From Marsupella aquatica (lineage: Eukaryota > Marchantiophyta), in the NCBI GenBank assembly GCA_973895155.1, contig OZ316891.1:26350001-26414000 (forward strand): DNA of 64,000 nt, read 5' to 3'. Positions 19,948 to 33,352 of the stretch are shown piece by piece. The position numbers and the translations under genes were made by a program. How positions within the stretch are numbered: position 1 is the first letter of the stretch; every line of letters begins with the position of its first letter. The notes under the pieces were generated by a model. The model saw only the letters and a program-made list of their open reading frames with translations, was not told the DNA's origin and searched no databases.

Positions 19948-21592
19948 TCAGAAAAGTATGCACGTTTCTGACCAACATGTGGGGCGAATCTTCCTGATTC
20001 CCAGATTGTGCAGGGCTGCCCATAGTGTACGCTGTGTCGATGCATACTATAGTGGTTCTCTAAGTGCACATTACACGGGGTTTGCAATATGTACAATACG
20101 GTGTTGGAAATGTTGAGGGGAGCGTTTTTCAGAAAAGAACGGTCGAAAGATTTAATACATTTGATATTTGACAAGAAAAATGGAACTACCCCCACTAAAT
20201 TTGGAGGATACTCTGAAATATGATTCGCATCCATTTGGGCCTAAATCTCTTTTGTTATATATATATATAACTATTATTTTAAATATTTTTTTAGCCTTAA
20301 CCCGTTCCAGCCTAGTATGAGGGTTGTGAGAGTTAGGCCCCCTTGGCTAGCCACCTGAATAATTATCCATTTGCAGACCCAATTTTAAGCTATAAACAAA
20401 GTAAATCACACGCTGGGCATATGCTTTTGCAGTGAGGTAACCTAAGTGTAAATCTGTAATTTGTACATTTATCAATAAGAGTGCACCCTCTGTTAGTGAG
20501 GTCTAGTGACTCCCAAGTCCCAACCCAAATTGTAGATCTCCACCCTAAATTTGGTATCTTAATCCATAAGTGCATACTTTAATGAAAAATTGGCTCTCGT
20601 ACTTTAAGGATCCGCTTATCACTTAATGCAATTGGATGGGATTGTGCTTATAAAGTTGTCATAAAGTGCCCATATTTAAGGCTTGTTTGCACTTGAGTAT
20701 TATTGTTTCACTTATCGAGGGCCGACTGTGTTCTGTAACGCAAACTTTAGTCCACGGCCAAAACGGATCTTCCTGGATATACGTGTGGCGCACAGTCGGG
20801 CAGGGTACCTTACAGAGTACACACCGTGACTGCGTGACACGGATGGCGTTTACACTTTAACCAGAGTTAGAGAGCCAGATGCATGGCACACGTGTCAGTG
20901 GTGGGACCGTCCTGCCTCGAGCTATGAGTCGGCTCGGCAAAAGCCTGAAAAAGACCGACAATGTGAACGAACGGCCGAGAGCTTTATTAGTGACGCCGAA
21001 AGGTTTTGCAATGGATCGTTGGAAGATTTTCCTGACTCTCATCACCTTCGTCCTGCTAATGCCAGAGTAACAGTGACTAATAGCTTTGCAGGGTGAATGC
21101 ATGGCAATTGTAAGCACAATGCATTTGCTTGATGAGGGTGATGATGATCGGTGCAATTGATAAGCGTAATTTCAGGAAGAAAGGTTACCATTCATGAACG
21201 TAATTTCTCTCCCGAAGAAAGGTCAATGGTATGTAATTATTTTTATTAGGTGTTATCATTTTCATAACCCTGTGCCCTAACTATATTACCCTGTCATCTT
21301 TTAGTCTGAAACGTGTTCTCACAAAACTCAGAAAAACTTTCATGCTAGTGCTGATGAGCATTTCTTCACTTTCTGGTCACCGGGTTACAAACAAGTAATC
21401 CCCGACCAAACCATCATTACTCTATACTTAAGGTCCTGTGAAATGATTTTCCTTAATATTTGAGGTATTAGTGAAGAAGATTTCACAATCAATATGATGA
21501 TCACTCCTCATAAGAATTCTCAATCTACTTTTCCTTAAAAAATTGGTAAAGAAAACAGTCTCTTACATTATCACCTGCATTTAGGTCCTCCT
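19948..21592. other. No firm gene; one small possible ORF
   Basis: A 63-residue plus-strand frame at 20879-21070 starts MHGTRVSGG and ends in a hydrophobic stretch (WKIFLTLITFVLLMPE). It has no support beyond being open. The rest shows no recognisable gene or element. Confidence 0.25.
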
Positions 21593-22544
21593 TACCATAC
21601 TATTATGGGCAAATATAGCCTCCCCAAAACTTGAGCTGAGTCTTTAGAGTTGTGAGGTATTACAATGCCCTATAAACACTACTTTACTATATACATTTTT
21701 ATTTGCCGAACCACCTCACTGAATAGTCTTAGCTACTTCTGGCAAAAATTAGTCAGGTGTTTTGGCTTCTATAAGTCAGTTTCCCACCCACAAACAAAGT
21801 TATACTTCAATCTCGGGAGATCAAACGGTAGAAAAATTATCTAGTGAAATTAAACAAACAGTATTCTTAGCATCTTCTCCTTTGCACAAACCCCCATGTA
21901 CCTAAAGGTGATTTTTAAGGTTTCTTCTTTCTCGCCTTTGCAAATCTCGCCTTGTGCAAAGTTGAAGATGCTACTAATATTCTTCATTAAAGTTCACTGG
22001 GTTATTTTTCCCCTTTAGTCATCCGTGGATTAAAGAATTATTGTCAGATTCTGGCTAAGGCTCTGTGGGGTAGGTAGGAAACTGGCTGATAGAAGACAAA
22101 GGAAAACCTGGAAAATTCTTGCAAGAAGTGTCCATACTATTCAGTGAGGTAATTTGGCAAAACTTCTGTCCCTCAAATAACACTGGTGTTGATATCCATT
22201 TCTACCGAAGTCAGCATATTTCACCTCATGACCGTTCAATCCGAGCACCACCTGAAGACAACAAAGGATTATAAAGTTCTGGAGCACAAGGAAAGAAAAA
22301 AAGTTGTGAAGAGATGAACGAGGAAAAACCCTCCCTCGTTAGTTCATACCCACAACAAAAAGCTCTCAAGAAATGAGCAGGGCATGCTCCTCAAGCTGTG
22401 TCTCGAAATATGTTGCTCCATGTTTGTAAAGTAGGGATTAAATGTATCTACATAGAAAAATAGGGAGTTGCGACTAAAGTACCCAATAATCAAGGACATT
22501 CGCCTAAGTTGTGAGGGTTTACTATTGCCCATAATGCCCTGGTA
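21593..22544. repeat. Possible TIR element with TA-flanked ends
   Basis: The left end (from 21593) reads TACCATACTATTATGGGCAA. The inverse complement of the right end (to 22544) reads TACCAGGGCATTATGGGCAA and both continue into a weaker match of about 25 bp. The outer TA could be the target duplication. No transposase is encoded. Related single ends occur at about 23381 and 26138. Confidence 0.4.
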
Positions 22545-22696
22545 ATGAGGGCTTCATTCACTTTAATCTCCCCAAAAATATCTCTTGCACTGTGTTTTTT
22601 TTTGGATCTCCGTTCTTTCGCCCTCGAAGACAAACCCAAATTTCATGCACTTCAGGATTCTAGTTTTCTTCACCCAGAGGCAAGTACAGGAAAATA

Positions 22697-22727
22697 CCCC
22701 CCCCCCCCCCCCGCCCCCCCCCCCCCC
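22697..22727. repeat. Poly-C tract
   Basis: About 31 bp of C interrupted by a single G. A second run of about 17 C lies at 26401-26417. Length is likely unstable or error-prone. Confidence 0.85.
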
Positions 22728-23380
22728 AAAAATGCCTTTACATCCGAGCTATGGGCAATCTCTCCATTCAGTTCAGAAATATACAAAGAGAAAATCTTGC
22801 AGGGATTTAGGTACGTTTTCCAATTCTTTTTAATTAGGATGTTGGCACAGCTTGTCATCCACCTGAGCACCGCATTCCACTGTTGGCAAGTCCAACCATC
22901 CACAATCCCTCAAAACGGTTGTCAAAAATCCCATTTCCGACACCCTCACCAAAACGTAGCACACTTCTTCATGGAGCCCAACAACCTAATAGCCTGGGCA
23001 CCTCTCAATATCTAACTTTCCCAGTCAGGCAGGTCATAATCAGCATTTTCATTTCAGTGCCAAAATAGTTAAATTCCGCCTCACTGAAAGTTTTTGCCAG
23101 GCTTTATGTCTTTGATTAGCCTTTCACCATAGGATTACCATAAGACAAAAAGCCTCTTAGGTGGTGATTATGGTGAAAGACTAATCTTATGGTAATCCTC
23201 AAAGGTGGCAAAGTTCTTAGCATCTTCACTTCGCTTTCAATCCCCTCCTTGATTTTTCTATTTGTAATGACCTGCTTTATAGAGAAGAATGCACAGTACA
23301 TTTTGAAACTTCTCCTCTACTATTACTGATGAAGTCAGATATGAAATTTCTATCATGGAGTTAGATGTATCAAACAGAGC

Positions 23381-23424
23381 ATTATGGGCAATAACAACCC
23401 CTCAAATTTGAGCTGAAGTCCGCA
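23381..23424. repeat. Single copy of the GCATTATGGGCAA end repeat
   Basis: GCATTATGGGCAATAACAAC followed by CCCTCAAATTTGAGCTGAAG matches the ends of the 21593-22544 element in the same orientation as its left end. A partner right end was not found. Confidence 0.4.
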
Positions 23425-24057
23425 ATGGGTGGTGTTATGGCCTACGCTCAACATTTCATTGTTGTTAGTGTCAACAAAATCCTAGGTTTCTTGTCCGTTT
23501 ACTACCAAGCTACAGACCCCATCAGCCAGAATCTAACAGCTTTCCTGACATCTAGGGAGATCTGGTCAGATATTAATCTAGGACAACTAGACAAAAAATA
23601 TATTCCCCACAACTTCACCTTCATTGGAAAAGGTGACATTCACCACCCCTGGACCACAGAAAAACCAACAAAAAAATATCCAACCTTTAATGCCGTTTGT
23701 GATTTTCTCCCTTTGTATATTTCAGTGCATTCTTGGAGAAGGGTGCCTCTGTCCTACTATATCCAAAGTGGCATAATTATGGAGGTTCGTGATGCACCCT
23801 GTGACCGTTGGGTCTGAGGAAGTATCTGGAAAAAGTACAGGGACGATAAATCAGTTTTTGTCTTTGACAACTGATACATTAAATCATCGGTCTTCAACAC
23901 CTTATTGGGAGAAGATCCAATCATAGAAATGAAAAGGGGGAATTATTCCAATCTCTCAACTGGACCGGAACGATGGTGGTGCAAGCAATGCCATGAGGAA
24001 GGTCATCAGGACATCCTTCATTGTCTGTGGCTATGCCCTGAGTTTATGAGGATCTGA
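23425..24057 (+). pseudogene. Fragment of a LINE-type reverse transcriptase tail
   Basis: At about 23970-24045 a frame reads RWWCKQCHEEGHQDILHCLW and then LCPEF, which fits the zinc-binding C-terminus of plant LINE reverse transcriptases (CX2C ... HX4C). The open frame 23425-23817 just upstream may be the preceding part, but it has no motif that I recognise and joins only through frameshifts. No RT core is visible. Confidence 0.35.
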
Positions 24058-26137
24058 TCCTAGTTTAAGTGGGTGAATTCAGCAGGCTCTTGAATCACAG
24101 GGATCCCCTTTTGGCTTTGAGGGTGTGCGAGCCTTTCTGGGAGCGCCCTGTTCTGGGAGTGGAAGGGGTTTCCTCTCAAAGTCTGACATCTTGTTTGAGG
24201 TATTAGTTGCTAGCAGCTATGGAAAGCTCACAGCTCATTAGAGAAGGAGAAGGTGAGAATTTCCACAGGGAGGATCTAAGATTAGATTTGGCAGGAGTTT
24301 AGACTGAATATGAAGATTGCCTAAAACAAGGGTTTGGCCTGGGTCATGCTGAATGGAAGATGCAAATTGGAACTTATTGGGAAGATGAAACTGGATTTTG
24401 GCCTTGAGGGAGGTCTATACAATATGCAGAATGGACTGTTAGTTGTGGACTTTAGCCCCTTATGGCTTTTTAACCACCCTGAATAAGTAGTTTTAGTTGA
24501 TCCTTGGCTTCACTTTTTGGTGAGTGCTCCAGGTATAGTTGTTAAACCACACCTGCCACTATAAAAGCCTCATTCCATGTCTCACTACTCACCATAAACT
24601 GTGTGGAACACTAGCACCTTTTGTGGAGTACTTGCCAAAAAAGGGTTTGCAGTCAGCACCTTTTGTGGAGCTCAAAGCCCATTTTCTGAACTTGTACTCT
24701 TTAGAATGAGAGCCACGGGTTACCCGTAGCCCTTTATAGGGGCAGGTGTGGTTTAATGAACTGTGTAGATAGATTATCCTTATTTCAAATTTTGGTCTGG
24801 GTTCGGTGTTTCGGATCTTGTTTTTTGTGGGTGACTTTGACTTAAGTTCTAATGTTCCCTTTTGCCTTTGTCCCTCATGATTGGACGTGTCTGGCTGGTT
24901 ATTACCTGATTTATTGGTAATCTACTTTTCTCATGAGTAAACTGTTCCGTTCAAAGAGAAAAAAATTTGGATTGTCCTCTTTCACCTGATCTTTCTATTA
25001 TTCATGATACACCTATGCATGATGTTTGCCTGCCCCTCCTTCCATTGATGTTGTGCCTTCATGTCCCCCGATCTATTGCCCACCCCATCGTCAATCAAAC
25101 TAGTCTTCACCTCTCTCTTCACAACATGTACCACCCCAACCCCTCCAGCCTCCTCATCAAGCCTCTTTGTCCACATTTGTTCTGCTTCCACCTATAGTCT
25201 AGTCTTTCCTTCCTACCTCCCAAGAGGAGCATCCCAGCACACCTGTTTGGACTGTGGTTGGGTTGACATCTCCCTCCCTCATCATCGAGGGTGAGGCAAA
25301 TGCCAACATTGCCAAGAGGTGCAATCCCAGCCCCAGCCCCCTCCAGACCTAGTTCACTCTGCCCCTCCATCTTTGGAGGCTTCTGGGCAGGCTTGGCATT
25401 TGGATTCGCACTATGGATCCCATTGCAACATACCATCCTGTGTACATAAGACCCCAACTTATAACCACATTCCTGATGCATTGCCTCTCTTAGTTTCGTC
25501 CTCCTTGTTACAAATCATGCAACTTATCTTAGCGCATCCTTTGGAGATCTCCTATTGGTCTATACTGTCTTGTGTTTTCTCCACAGTGGGCTCTTACACT
25601 CCCTAGTCATGGTGGTCGTGTGGGTCACCTCATGTTTACACTATCTTTGAGAGGAGATTGGGAGCAGCGATCCATCTTGACCTCGCACTTTTGTCAGCGC
25701 ATTTCAGTGGCCTTACACATGCCTAGCTCGAGCAATTTATCATTGATCCCTCAAAGTGGGTGCTATTGTGCCTCCGCAGACGCTTGCCGCTGGAGCATGT
25801 CCCACTTGCTCAATTAGTTAGGACATAATTGGATGTGGACCATTTTCTCTTGCCACATTTTCCAAATGTGGACACTAGTCCTTCACACTAGTGTAGTGTT
25901 AGACACTTTTCCCTTTCTCTTTACATTTTTTAATGTTGCACTTGCTTTCATTTTCCTTGTTTGGTGTTTGCCCTCTTTGCACCTTTGTTTCTTTCCTTTC
26001 ATTGTACTTTGTTTTTTTCCTGTTTATAAATTTTTGTGTTAGTTTTCTTTAGGAAGATTTCTCTCACCTGGATAGTAAGATTGTCCGTTAGTTTTACTAG
26101 AATCTTAAAAAAACAAATTAAAGTCCTTTTTGCCGAG
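24058..26137. other. No gene; one imperfect inverted repeat
   Basis: GTTAAACCACACCTGCC with a nearby CTATAAA (24539-24566) is inverted at 24733-24760 (TTTATAGGGGCAGGTGTGG), leaving a loop of about 170 bp that contains AGCACCTTTTGTGGAG twice. This resembles a small foldback element. The remaining sequence has several open but Pro/Ser/Leu-rich frames without features of real genes. Confidence 0.35.
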
Positions 26138-26264
26138 CATTACGGGAGATTATAGCCACTCAAAAGTTGAACTGAAGCTCTCTTTTTTTAAGGGAATTCT
26201 AGCTGGGTCACAAATGAATGCCCTCTAGAAAAAAGTACTTTAATATATCCATAATGCCCTGGTA
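26138..26264. repeat. Short copy of the ATTATGGGC inverted-repeat family
   Basis: GCATTACGGGAGATTATAGC with TTGAACTGAAGC at the left and an inverse CATAATGCCCTGGTA at the right bracket about 125 bp. Ends match the 21593-22544 element. Confidence 0.35.
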
Positions 26265-29200
26265 CCTAGATATGACGTTGGTTACCCTCACCAAAAAAGA
26301 AAAGCCTGATAATAATCTCCCTCCCTTCTTGAGAGACGTGAGGATGGGGGCGCAAACTGACACAACCTGTCTTCCTCGGTTCCCCCACCCCCTTGGCGCC
26401 CCCCCCCCCCCCCCCCCGAAATCCCGACCAATAGGCACACAATGCGCTCTCCCTGGTTATTTTTTTTGCATTACCAGAACAGCACTCACGTTTACGTCAC
26501 GCGCACTCACATGACACGCAAAGCAGTTGAGACTTGTGACATCTCGACCGGATTTAATTTTTCTCGTCCCCTTTTTTTCGGGTAATGTGCACCCACACAG
26601 TTTCCCTTGTCGTTGATGAAAAGGGAGCGGAAAAGGATCTCTCGTACTACTGTACTAGCAAAGGCTTTTTTCTGCTGGTTGCAAAGTTAGAACGACTCTG
26701 TTTCCTAAGTGCATTTTGATTCCAATATATAGAGGTATCTGTTTGATGGACCCCAACGATAAAAAGTGTTACTTGAGACTTTGAGTGTTCCAGACAGTTG
26801 ATAGACCTTCTTAAATTAACTTACCCAACATTTCGTTGGTTGGGAAGAAAAGTTTGGCTCTGATATGGATATGACACTCCCAAGAATAAAAAAAACGAGG
26901 ATTCCAGAAGTAGGCCCAAGAAAGGGGAGACAAGAAGAAAGTAACTCCATAATTTACTGTTAATATTGTCATTCTCTCTAAGGAACACCCAACTCTTATC
27001 AATACTGAAATTGTTTATGAAATAAAAATCTAAATGCATGCTGCTTATTTATCCAAAGAGCAAAAAGTGCCCAACTGGGAGGCAAGATCCCGTAAGGCAA
27101 GGGACCCAATAAAGAAGACAAAACAAGGGAAACACCCTGGAAGCCCAGAGAGCCAACGAGTGCAAGAGCCAACTTACTTAACCCGTGAGTGCGTAACATT
27201 AGCAAGACAACTAAAATCCTGGTAGAGCTCCTGAATAAACCACATTGGAGGGTCAATAAATGAGAATTGACTAGAGGCCCTAAACAAACAGTCTGGGCCT
27301 TACAAAGAGTATTGAATGTCTGAGGGCCCTTTGTAGTGGAACTAACACCCATTGTCAAACTAAGGTAGTGAGGACCAAACTTGGGGATGAGGCCTCAATT
27401 CTACACAAAACTTGCACAAGCTCAAAAGAAACAGTCAAAGATAGGGTGCAGAGTCCCAAAGACTTCAAATGCTAACAAAAATTATCCCCAGGGTAACCAG
27501 CCTTACATGCCTCCTTGTTAAGCTGGGCTGCCTTAGCTGCAGCATGAACTGGTACATGGGAGCAATCACATATGTATATTCAAAAACACTGCAAAGAACC
27601 AAAGGGGCACATTGTTAGGAGACATGAGCCCAAATGCAAGAAACCCAATAATGGGGGAAAAGCTTTTTGCAAACAGCAGCCTAAAAGTAAGTGCCACTTG
27701 CGTCTCCAAATTCATTCTTGCAAAGCCAATTCTTCCCCAGGTAGCCAAATGTGAATTTTAAGGGTTTCTGTGAGGCCCCAATGGATTTCCAAAGTTAGGA
27801 TGGAATGACACAGATCAAGAAATGCTCAGATAACACTCTTGACAGTTTTGATTGAAATATGACCTGTAAATGGGTTCCTGACGGTTAAAGCAGTGGTAAG
27901 TCACTCTTGTGCACAGACTACTCAGGGATGTTCTTCACAAAAGTAAATCATCATTCCCAAAAGTGGTTGATAGTTTCTCATGCCAAACTACTCAGAAAGA
28001 TCTCAAACGTTGTCACGTAATAGATTGAACATCAGAGAAGATGCTGAAATATGTGAGCTTCAACAGAAATCCAAAAGTTGTCCAAAGAAATTCACAAGTC
28101 TGTGCAAAACCCACATTTTAAACTTGGCCGGGGCATCTAGAAAAACTACTCAGGACGTCTTCAAAAGTGAAGTGTCCATCCAAAAGCAGCCGGTAAGTGT
28201 GAATTTAGGGTGTAAAGTGGTGCAGCGTGTTCTCTTAAACCCCTTGGTCCATCCAGGCAGAAGTTTCAACTATATGTATTACAACATTTAATAACTATAT
28301 TGTACCAAAACAGGAGAAAACATTATTTTGGAAAAAATCATCAATAATTACCATTATTGTTTAGTTCTTGTCTGACAAAGTTCATTCAAGCACCATCTCA
28401 ACCGTTTTTGTCTCTCCTGGTGTTTCTGTCAACAGGTTTAAAAGGGATGTATGGAAAAGAAAGATAGTTTCAGACACATACAGTAGTTATATAAAGAAAC
28501 AATACAAATTTTTCAATTTGAGTCCTATATGTATGGAAGATAGAACCTTCCTTTTCGAGTTGAAAAAAGTGGTTTCAAAGCAAACATGTCCACTTGAGGA
28601 AAGTGAACGATGGAGGCTTAAGTGACTTATAAGTTCTGAATTACAATAAAATTGATGCACAGATGCCATTTTTCATGGACACATGGAATCAAGATCCAGA
28701 TGTGACAATGCACAATAAGATTTGAAGGCTTTTTGCAAGTCAATGGAACTATTCTGGATAGATTTCCTTACACTTAGGGCCAACTCGTGAGCAGCCCTAC
28801 CCTTTGCCTAAAACTGACTCGCGGCAGTGTATTAGTGCATGAGAGAAAAATGACGTCACCTCCTCCCCTGCCAGTCCCTACTGCAGAAAAACTTAGCAAA
28901 TCCTCAAACTTACACATAAAACAAATGCCCTAAGTAACACAGTTATATTGCGACAGTCTGCCATTGCAAATTTTGGGGTAGTGCACATGACAAGTACTGA
29001 GTACAAAGATTGACTTGTTAATGTACAAAGATTGACTTGTTAATGTACAGATTCAATTGTCCTAAAGTGTGGCCTAAAGTGTGGCCTAAAGTGTGGCAAG
29101 GGCAAACATGCTAGTTGGCCCTTAGTTGAACAGGGATAGAGCTCTGGGACCAAACCTTGTAGCGAACAGAAGGTGGGAACTGGGAAGGAGCTTGAATATT

Positions 29201-29723
29201 GATATTTCCTACAAATTTGCTGTCAACGGCCCAACCGTGGAATGCTGTTTGTGTAGGGCCAATGTGCCCATACAGTTGTTAACGAATCCCGCTCCGAGTC
29301 TCAAGCTAAAGGGAATGTTCCATGGATGAGCACCCCTTCCAGCATGGGCGAGGGTACGGAAGAATCTCATCACAGTGTTGCATGCAAAGGAAGGATTGGT
29401 AGAGCCCGTGGGAGAGTTAGATGACTGCTGGTTTCAGAAGCCAAGACACATGTAGAGACGAGGTGGAACACCTACGATACCACAGTGGTCTGTTCATGGT
29501 CATGTTGCTGTAAAATGTAAATTGCTCTGTTCTATAGCCTGGAGACAATCAAAACGTACACATTCCTTTTGTGTGATGACAAAAAAGCATGGAGGACTCG
29601 CGACTGTGATCCGAATCAGAGAGAGGAATTGACCCGAGTTCTCCGTAGGATTTCAATTTGTCTTCAACGGTTGGAACTTGCACTATCGAGGATACGCTCC
29701 ACAATTTATTGACTAATACGTTT
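26265..29723. other. No gene seen
   Basis: Anonymous sequence with short open frames that lack motifs. Small duplications are present: ACAAAGATTGACTTGTTAATGT twice near 29005-29045 (given here as one 22-bp unit split ACAAAGATTG/ACTTGTTAATGT) and CCTAAAGTGTGG three times at 29060-29097. Confidence 0.4.
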
Positions 29724-29847
29724 AGCATGTTACTATCCTCTCCATTTCGATTCATCCTATTGGCCACTATCCCAAGCAGTCAGGTAGCATATTACTATCC
29801 TCTCCAGTTCAATTCATCCTATTGGCCACTATCCCAAGCAGTCAGGG
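29724..29847. repeat. Tandem duplication of about 62 bp
   Basis: AGCATGTTACTATCCTCTCC...CCAAGCAGTCAGG is followed at once by a second copy with three or four changes. Confidence 0.8.
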
Positions 29848-30354
29848 AACTACATTTCATGGCCAAGAATATATGGAGACTTGGACTACACTATCGGTAT
29901 TCTGGCAAGTGAAGCACGTACACAATGAAAACGAGAAACTATTCTCAAGTGAGTTGGCACCCTTGTCTATTGGTCACCACCCCTTATCAAAGAGCAATAA
30001 AGGGTTTTTTGTCCATAACACCTGTAGTACAGAATTAGAGAGGGGAATTGGGCCCACTTGTCAATAGCCTGATGACAAGAACGCGGCTCTACTGTAAGTT
30101 TATTGCTAGGGCTAGGCCCACAAAGGCCACGAATTGCTTCAGGCTGGGATTCTGGAAGCTATAGGCAAGTTTCTTCGAAAGATTTACGTGAGGACAGTGA
30201 CGGCGATACTTCGTATGTGTTCGCCTTAATTGAAAGCCTTACGTGACTCAAGCGTCAAAGCATCAAACGTCAGGAACAGAATGGTGAACAGTTCACCATA
30301 TCCTCAAGGACAACCTCACGCCTTCATCGTATCTTTTGATGACTCGAGCATCAA

Positions 30355-30560
30355 GGATATGGCTATGGCAAGTCAGCTCCCCTCACCGTTTGCGATGTCG
30401 AGTCATTGTTGTCATGGCGACAATAAACGGATGGCTATGTCAAGTCAGCTCCCCTTATAGTTTGAGATGTTGAGTCAAGATTGTCGTTGAGTCAAGATGT
30501 TGAGTCAAGATAGTTTGAGATATTGAGTCAGCTACCCTTACAGTTTGCACTTAGATGTCA
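30355..30560. repeat. Imperfect repeat around AAGTCAGCTCCCC and GTTGAGTCAAGAT
   Basis: Three diverged copies of ATGGCTATGGCAAGTCAGCT / CCCCTTATAGTTTGAGATG lie at about 30358, 30430 and 30515, with GATGTTGAGTCAAGAT multiplied between the last two. Confidence 0.6.
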
Positions 30561-33352
30561 AGTCATGATTCATTAGGACAAAACAAGTGGGGCACACCAG
30601 TGTTTGAGCGTGTCTACAGTAGTTACTCATGATCATGTATTCAGTGGTGTAGGAAGCTTGCAAACATGCATCAAGTATTGAGGCTGGAGCTTCCAAACAG
30701 TAAGTTAACAAAGCCCGAGTGGCTTTAAAGACTGGGTTGCACCTGCTTTTTAGTCGAGTGACTCTCATCTCGGGTTGCACCTGCTTCCGTTACACTCACC
30801 TTGGGCTTCAACAACAGGTTTCTAACTTTGAATCGAATTCACGTCTCTTGCTTTCGTAATTGATTGAGATCACTCAAAGCTTTGGTCGTGGATTAAGATT
30901 AACTCGGAGCATTTGTACGAGGTTGATCTCTCGATTGATAGACTTAAAAAGGATACTGCCCAGAATCATCACGGCTCTTGGGTTGTTAAATGTGCTGTTA
31001 AATGATCACAGCACTCATTTCAAGTTCTGCAACCAAGACCGTGGATGTATTTCCAGATGTATTTTTGAAGGTCCATGGCCTCATGCATCCATGTCCAGTA
31101 GAGCAGACACTGTTCAATCTCTAAATTGGTACTTCTATTTGGGTTCTCACGAAAAGTTTATCCATGGTGGTCAGAGTATACGGGGAGAAAGAAATGGAAG
31201 GCTTTCCAATTTTCCAAAACTCAAACGGTAAGGTCAGGCCAGCAACCTAAAGCCTTCCTGGGCATAGGGAAAGCGAAAGCTCCAACAAAGACTCAAAACT
31301 ACAGTAGGGTCTCCCAACGATAAGACCAGCACGGTCTTTTCATGGTCCATTACTGGCACCTGCACCTAATGTCCAGGTGATGCATCGAGACTACCTGGCC
31401 CACAATCAGAATCGAGCCCTTTCATAATCATCCCTGTAGAATGAGATCTGTGATGAAGGAAATTCTCGATTAAGTAGCAATTAAAAAGACGAATCCCGAG
31501 AAGTTTTCCTGCCGATGCAGATAGATGTGTGAGGTCAGCTTCATCTTTGTTGTCCATCTGCATATGCATCGCCAATGGCATTTCGTGCTCGCATTTCGTG
31601 CTCGCCGTGTCTGGTCAATGCGTGATGAGTAGTGTGTAGAGCCTCGAGATCTCCTTGGTGGAAGAGCATGTGGGCCCTGAGAAAATGGTTTAGACCTGGC
31701 CACCACCACAACTAACCAGTTACGCAGACCAAGGCACATGTGGCGTGCAGAATCTAAAGCATGGGTTAAACCACTTTGGAAGACCCTTCAGACCTGTGAG
31801 AGCTCTAAAACTTCAATGTCTTCAAAATTTCCCATTAGAGGGAGCCCCAAAATTCTATACAATTCATGTAAAGAAATGTCTAGAAGGGAGTGCCCGAAGG
31901 TGGATGTGGTGGGGCCAGCGCGTTAGGATTACATCTCAGAGCTCAAAATTACAGTAGCTCTGGGGTAAAACAGACTGGGCACTAATGAAGGTACAGGAAT
32001 GAAAGATCTCGATTCCTCGATAATCGAGAGGACCGTAATCGAGAGGACCATAATCAAGAGGACCCAATCATGAGATGGCCGGGACATTGGAGAAAAAGAC
32101 AAGACACGCGTTCTCCATCCTGGAGGAACCGTTGCAGTTACGAACCTATAATTAGAAAAAGGCCGAGCGGACATAAATGAATTCAATCTATAACAGCGGA
32201 AAATTAGAATGTAGGCAGTAACAGTGGAGCTTCTGAAGCAAGTCTTGCAAAGGTCAATGCAGAGGACAGCTTCCCCTGCGTGAGACGTGGAAGAGTGGAC
32301 AATTAGAACTTCAGCCAGAATCGAGGGGATATCTGCAACCAGCGAATATTGAAGACAAAGGGCACAGTGGAGTAATCAAGGAGAAAAGTACAGTAAGTAG
32401 AGAGGGTCTCCAAGGATAATTCCAAACGGAACCAACTTTGAAGGAAGGTGATTTCTTGAGGTCCAACAGTGGGTGCACATCTCTCGATAAAAGTCCGAGA
32501 TCACCACAAATCAGTAGAGAAACGTCTTGTTCAACAAGATATAAAGCACTAGGTAGTAGATTAATGATAGATACCAGCAAGAGGCGAGGTCAGACCCGCA
32601 ACCGGCAACGAACAGACGTAATCATCCATACTACTACTGTGCCTGCTCATATGAGGCGAAGGACAACAGACTATTACTTCGTACCATATAGACCAAGGCC
32701 ACCCGATAGGTATAGTATTTGGATTCCCTCAATCCTGAGAAGTAGGGTTTGGGAATTGCTTCACGCAAATTCTTGCAACCGGTACTGGAGGAGCAAAGAC
32801 TATTATGCGCACACGGAAAAAGTGCTACGAGTTTCTGAAAGTAACGATCATAGCTGTAGCCATTAGTAGTCAATTGTAGACAGGGACTGTAGAGACCGAC
32901 TGACGAGCCTGACCACCTTAATGAGTACTAACGACCAACCGCCCAGAGACGGAACCGACAATGATAAATTATACATAACGAGATATGCACGGCAGTGAGA
33001 TGGCATCACGTGCCGATGGGTACAATCAATGAAGAATGGTTACAAGAAACGAATTGTTTACGAGGTTTAAACGCCATGGCTAACTCACTGATATCAGCAT
33101 CTGTGGTGAAGGGAGGGGTCTAGATCTTATCTTACATTAGACTGATGATGAAAGAATCTACTAGTCATTTGCTCTGGTACTTTAGCAAAGGCGTCTCACA
33201 GTTTCTGCTGTAATGTGCATGCCGAAGTACCCAAGTTCTCGAGTAGGTAGGTGATTTACCATTGCCTTTACCGACATCGATTCATGTACTGCTTGCCACA
33301 GGTGACTATGACGTTGGTAACGTTCGCTAGACGAAAGAGCTTTTCTCTGGTC
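30561..33352. other. No gene; downstream flank of the coiled-coil gene
   Basis: Short frames on both strands lack domains, splice context or coding bias that I could defend. The part nearest 33352 should include the 3' untranslated region of the minus-strand gene that ends at 33353. Confidence 0.4.

Noticed and set aside
19725-20234. Long open frames across the GGGCA array
   Set aside because: They exist only because a five-base period without stops reads open in all frames.
20879-21070. Small secreted or membrane peptide
   Set aside because: The hydrophobic segment is at the C-terminal end rather than the start, and nothing else supports expression.
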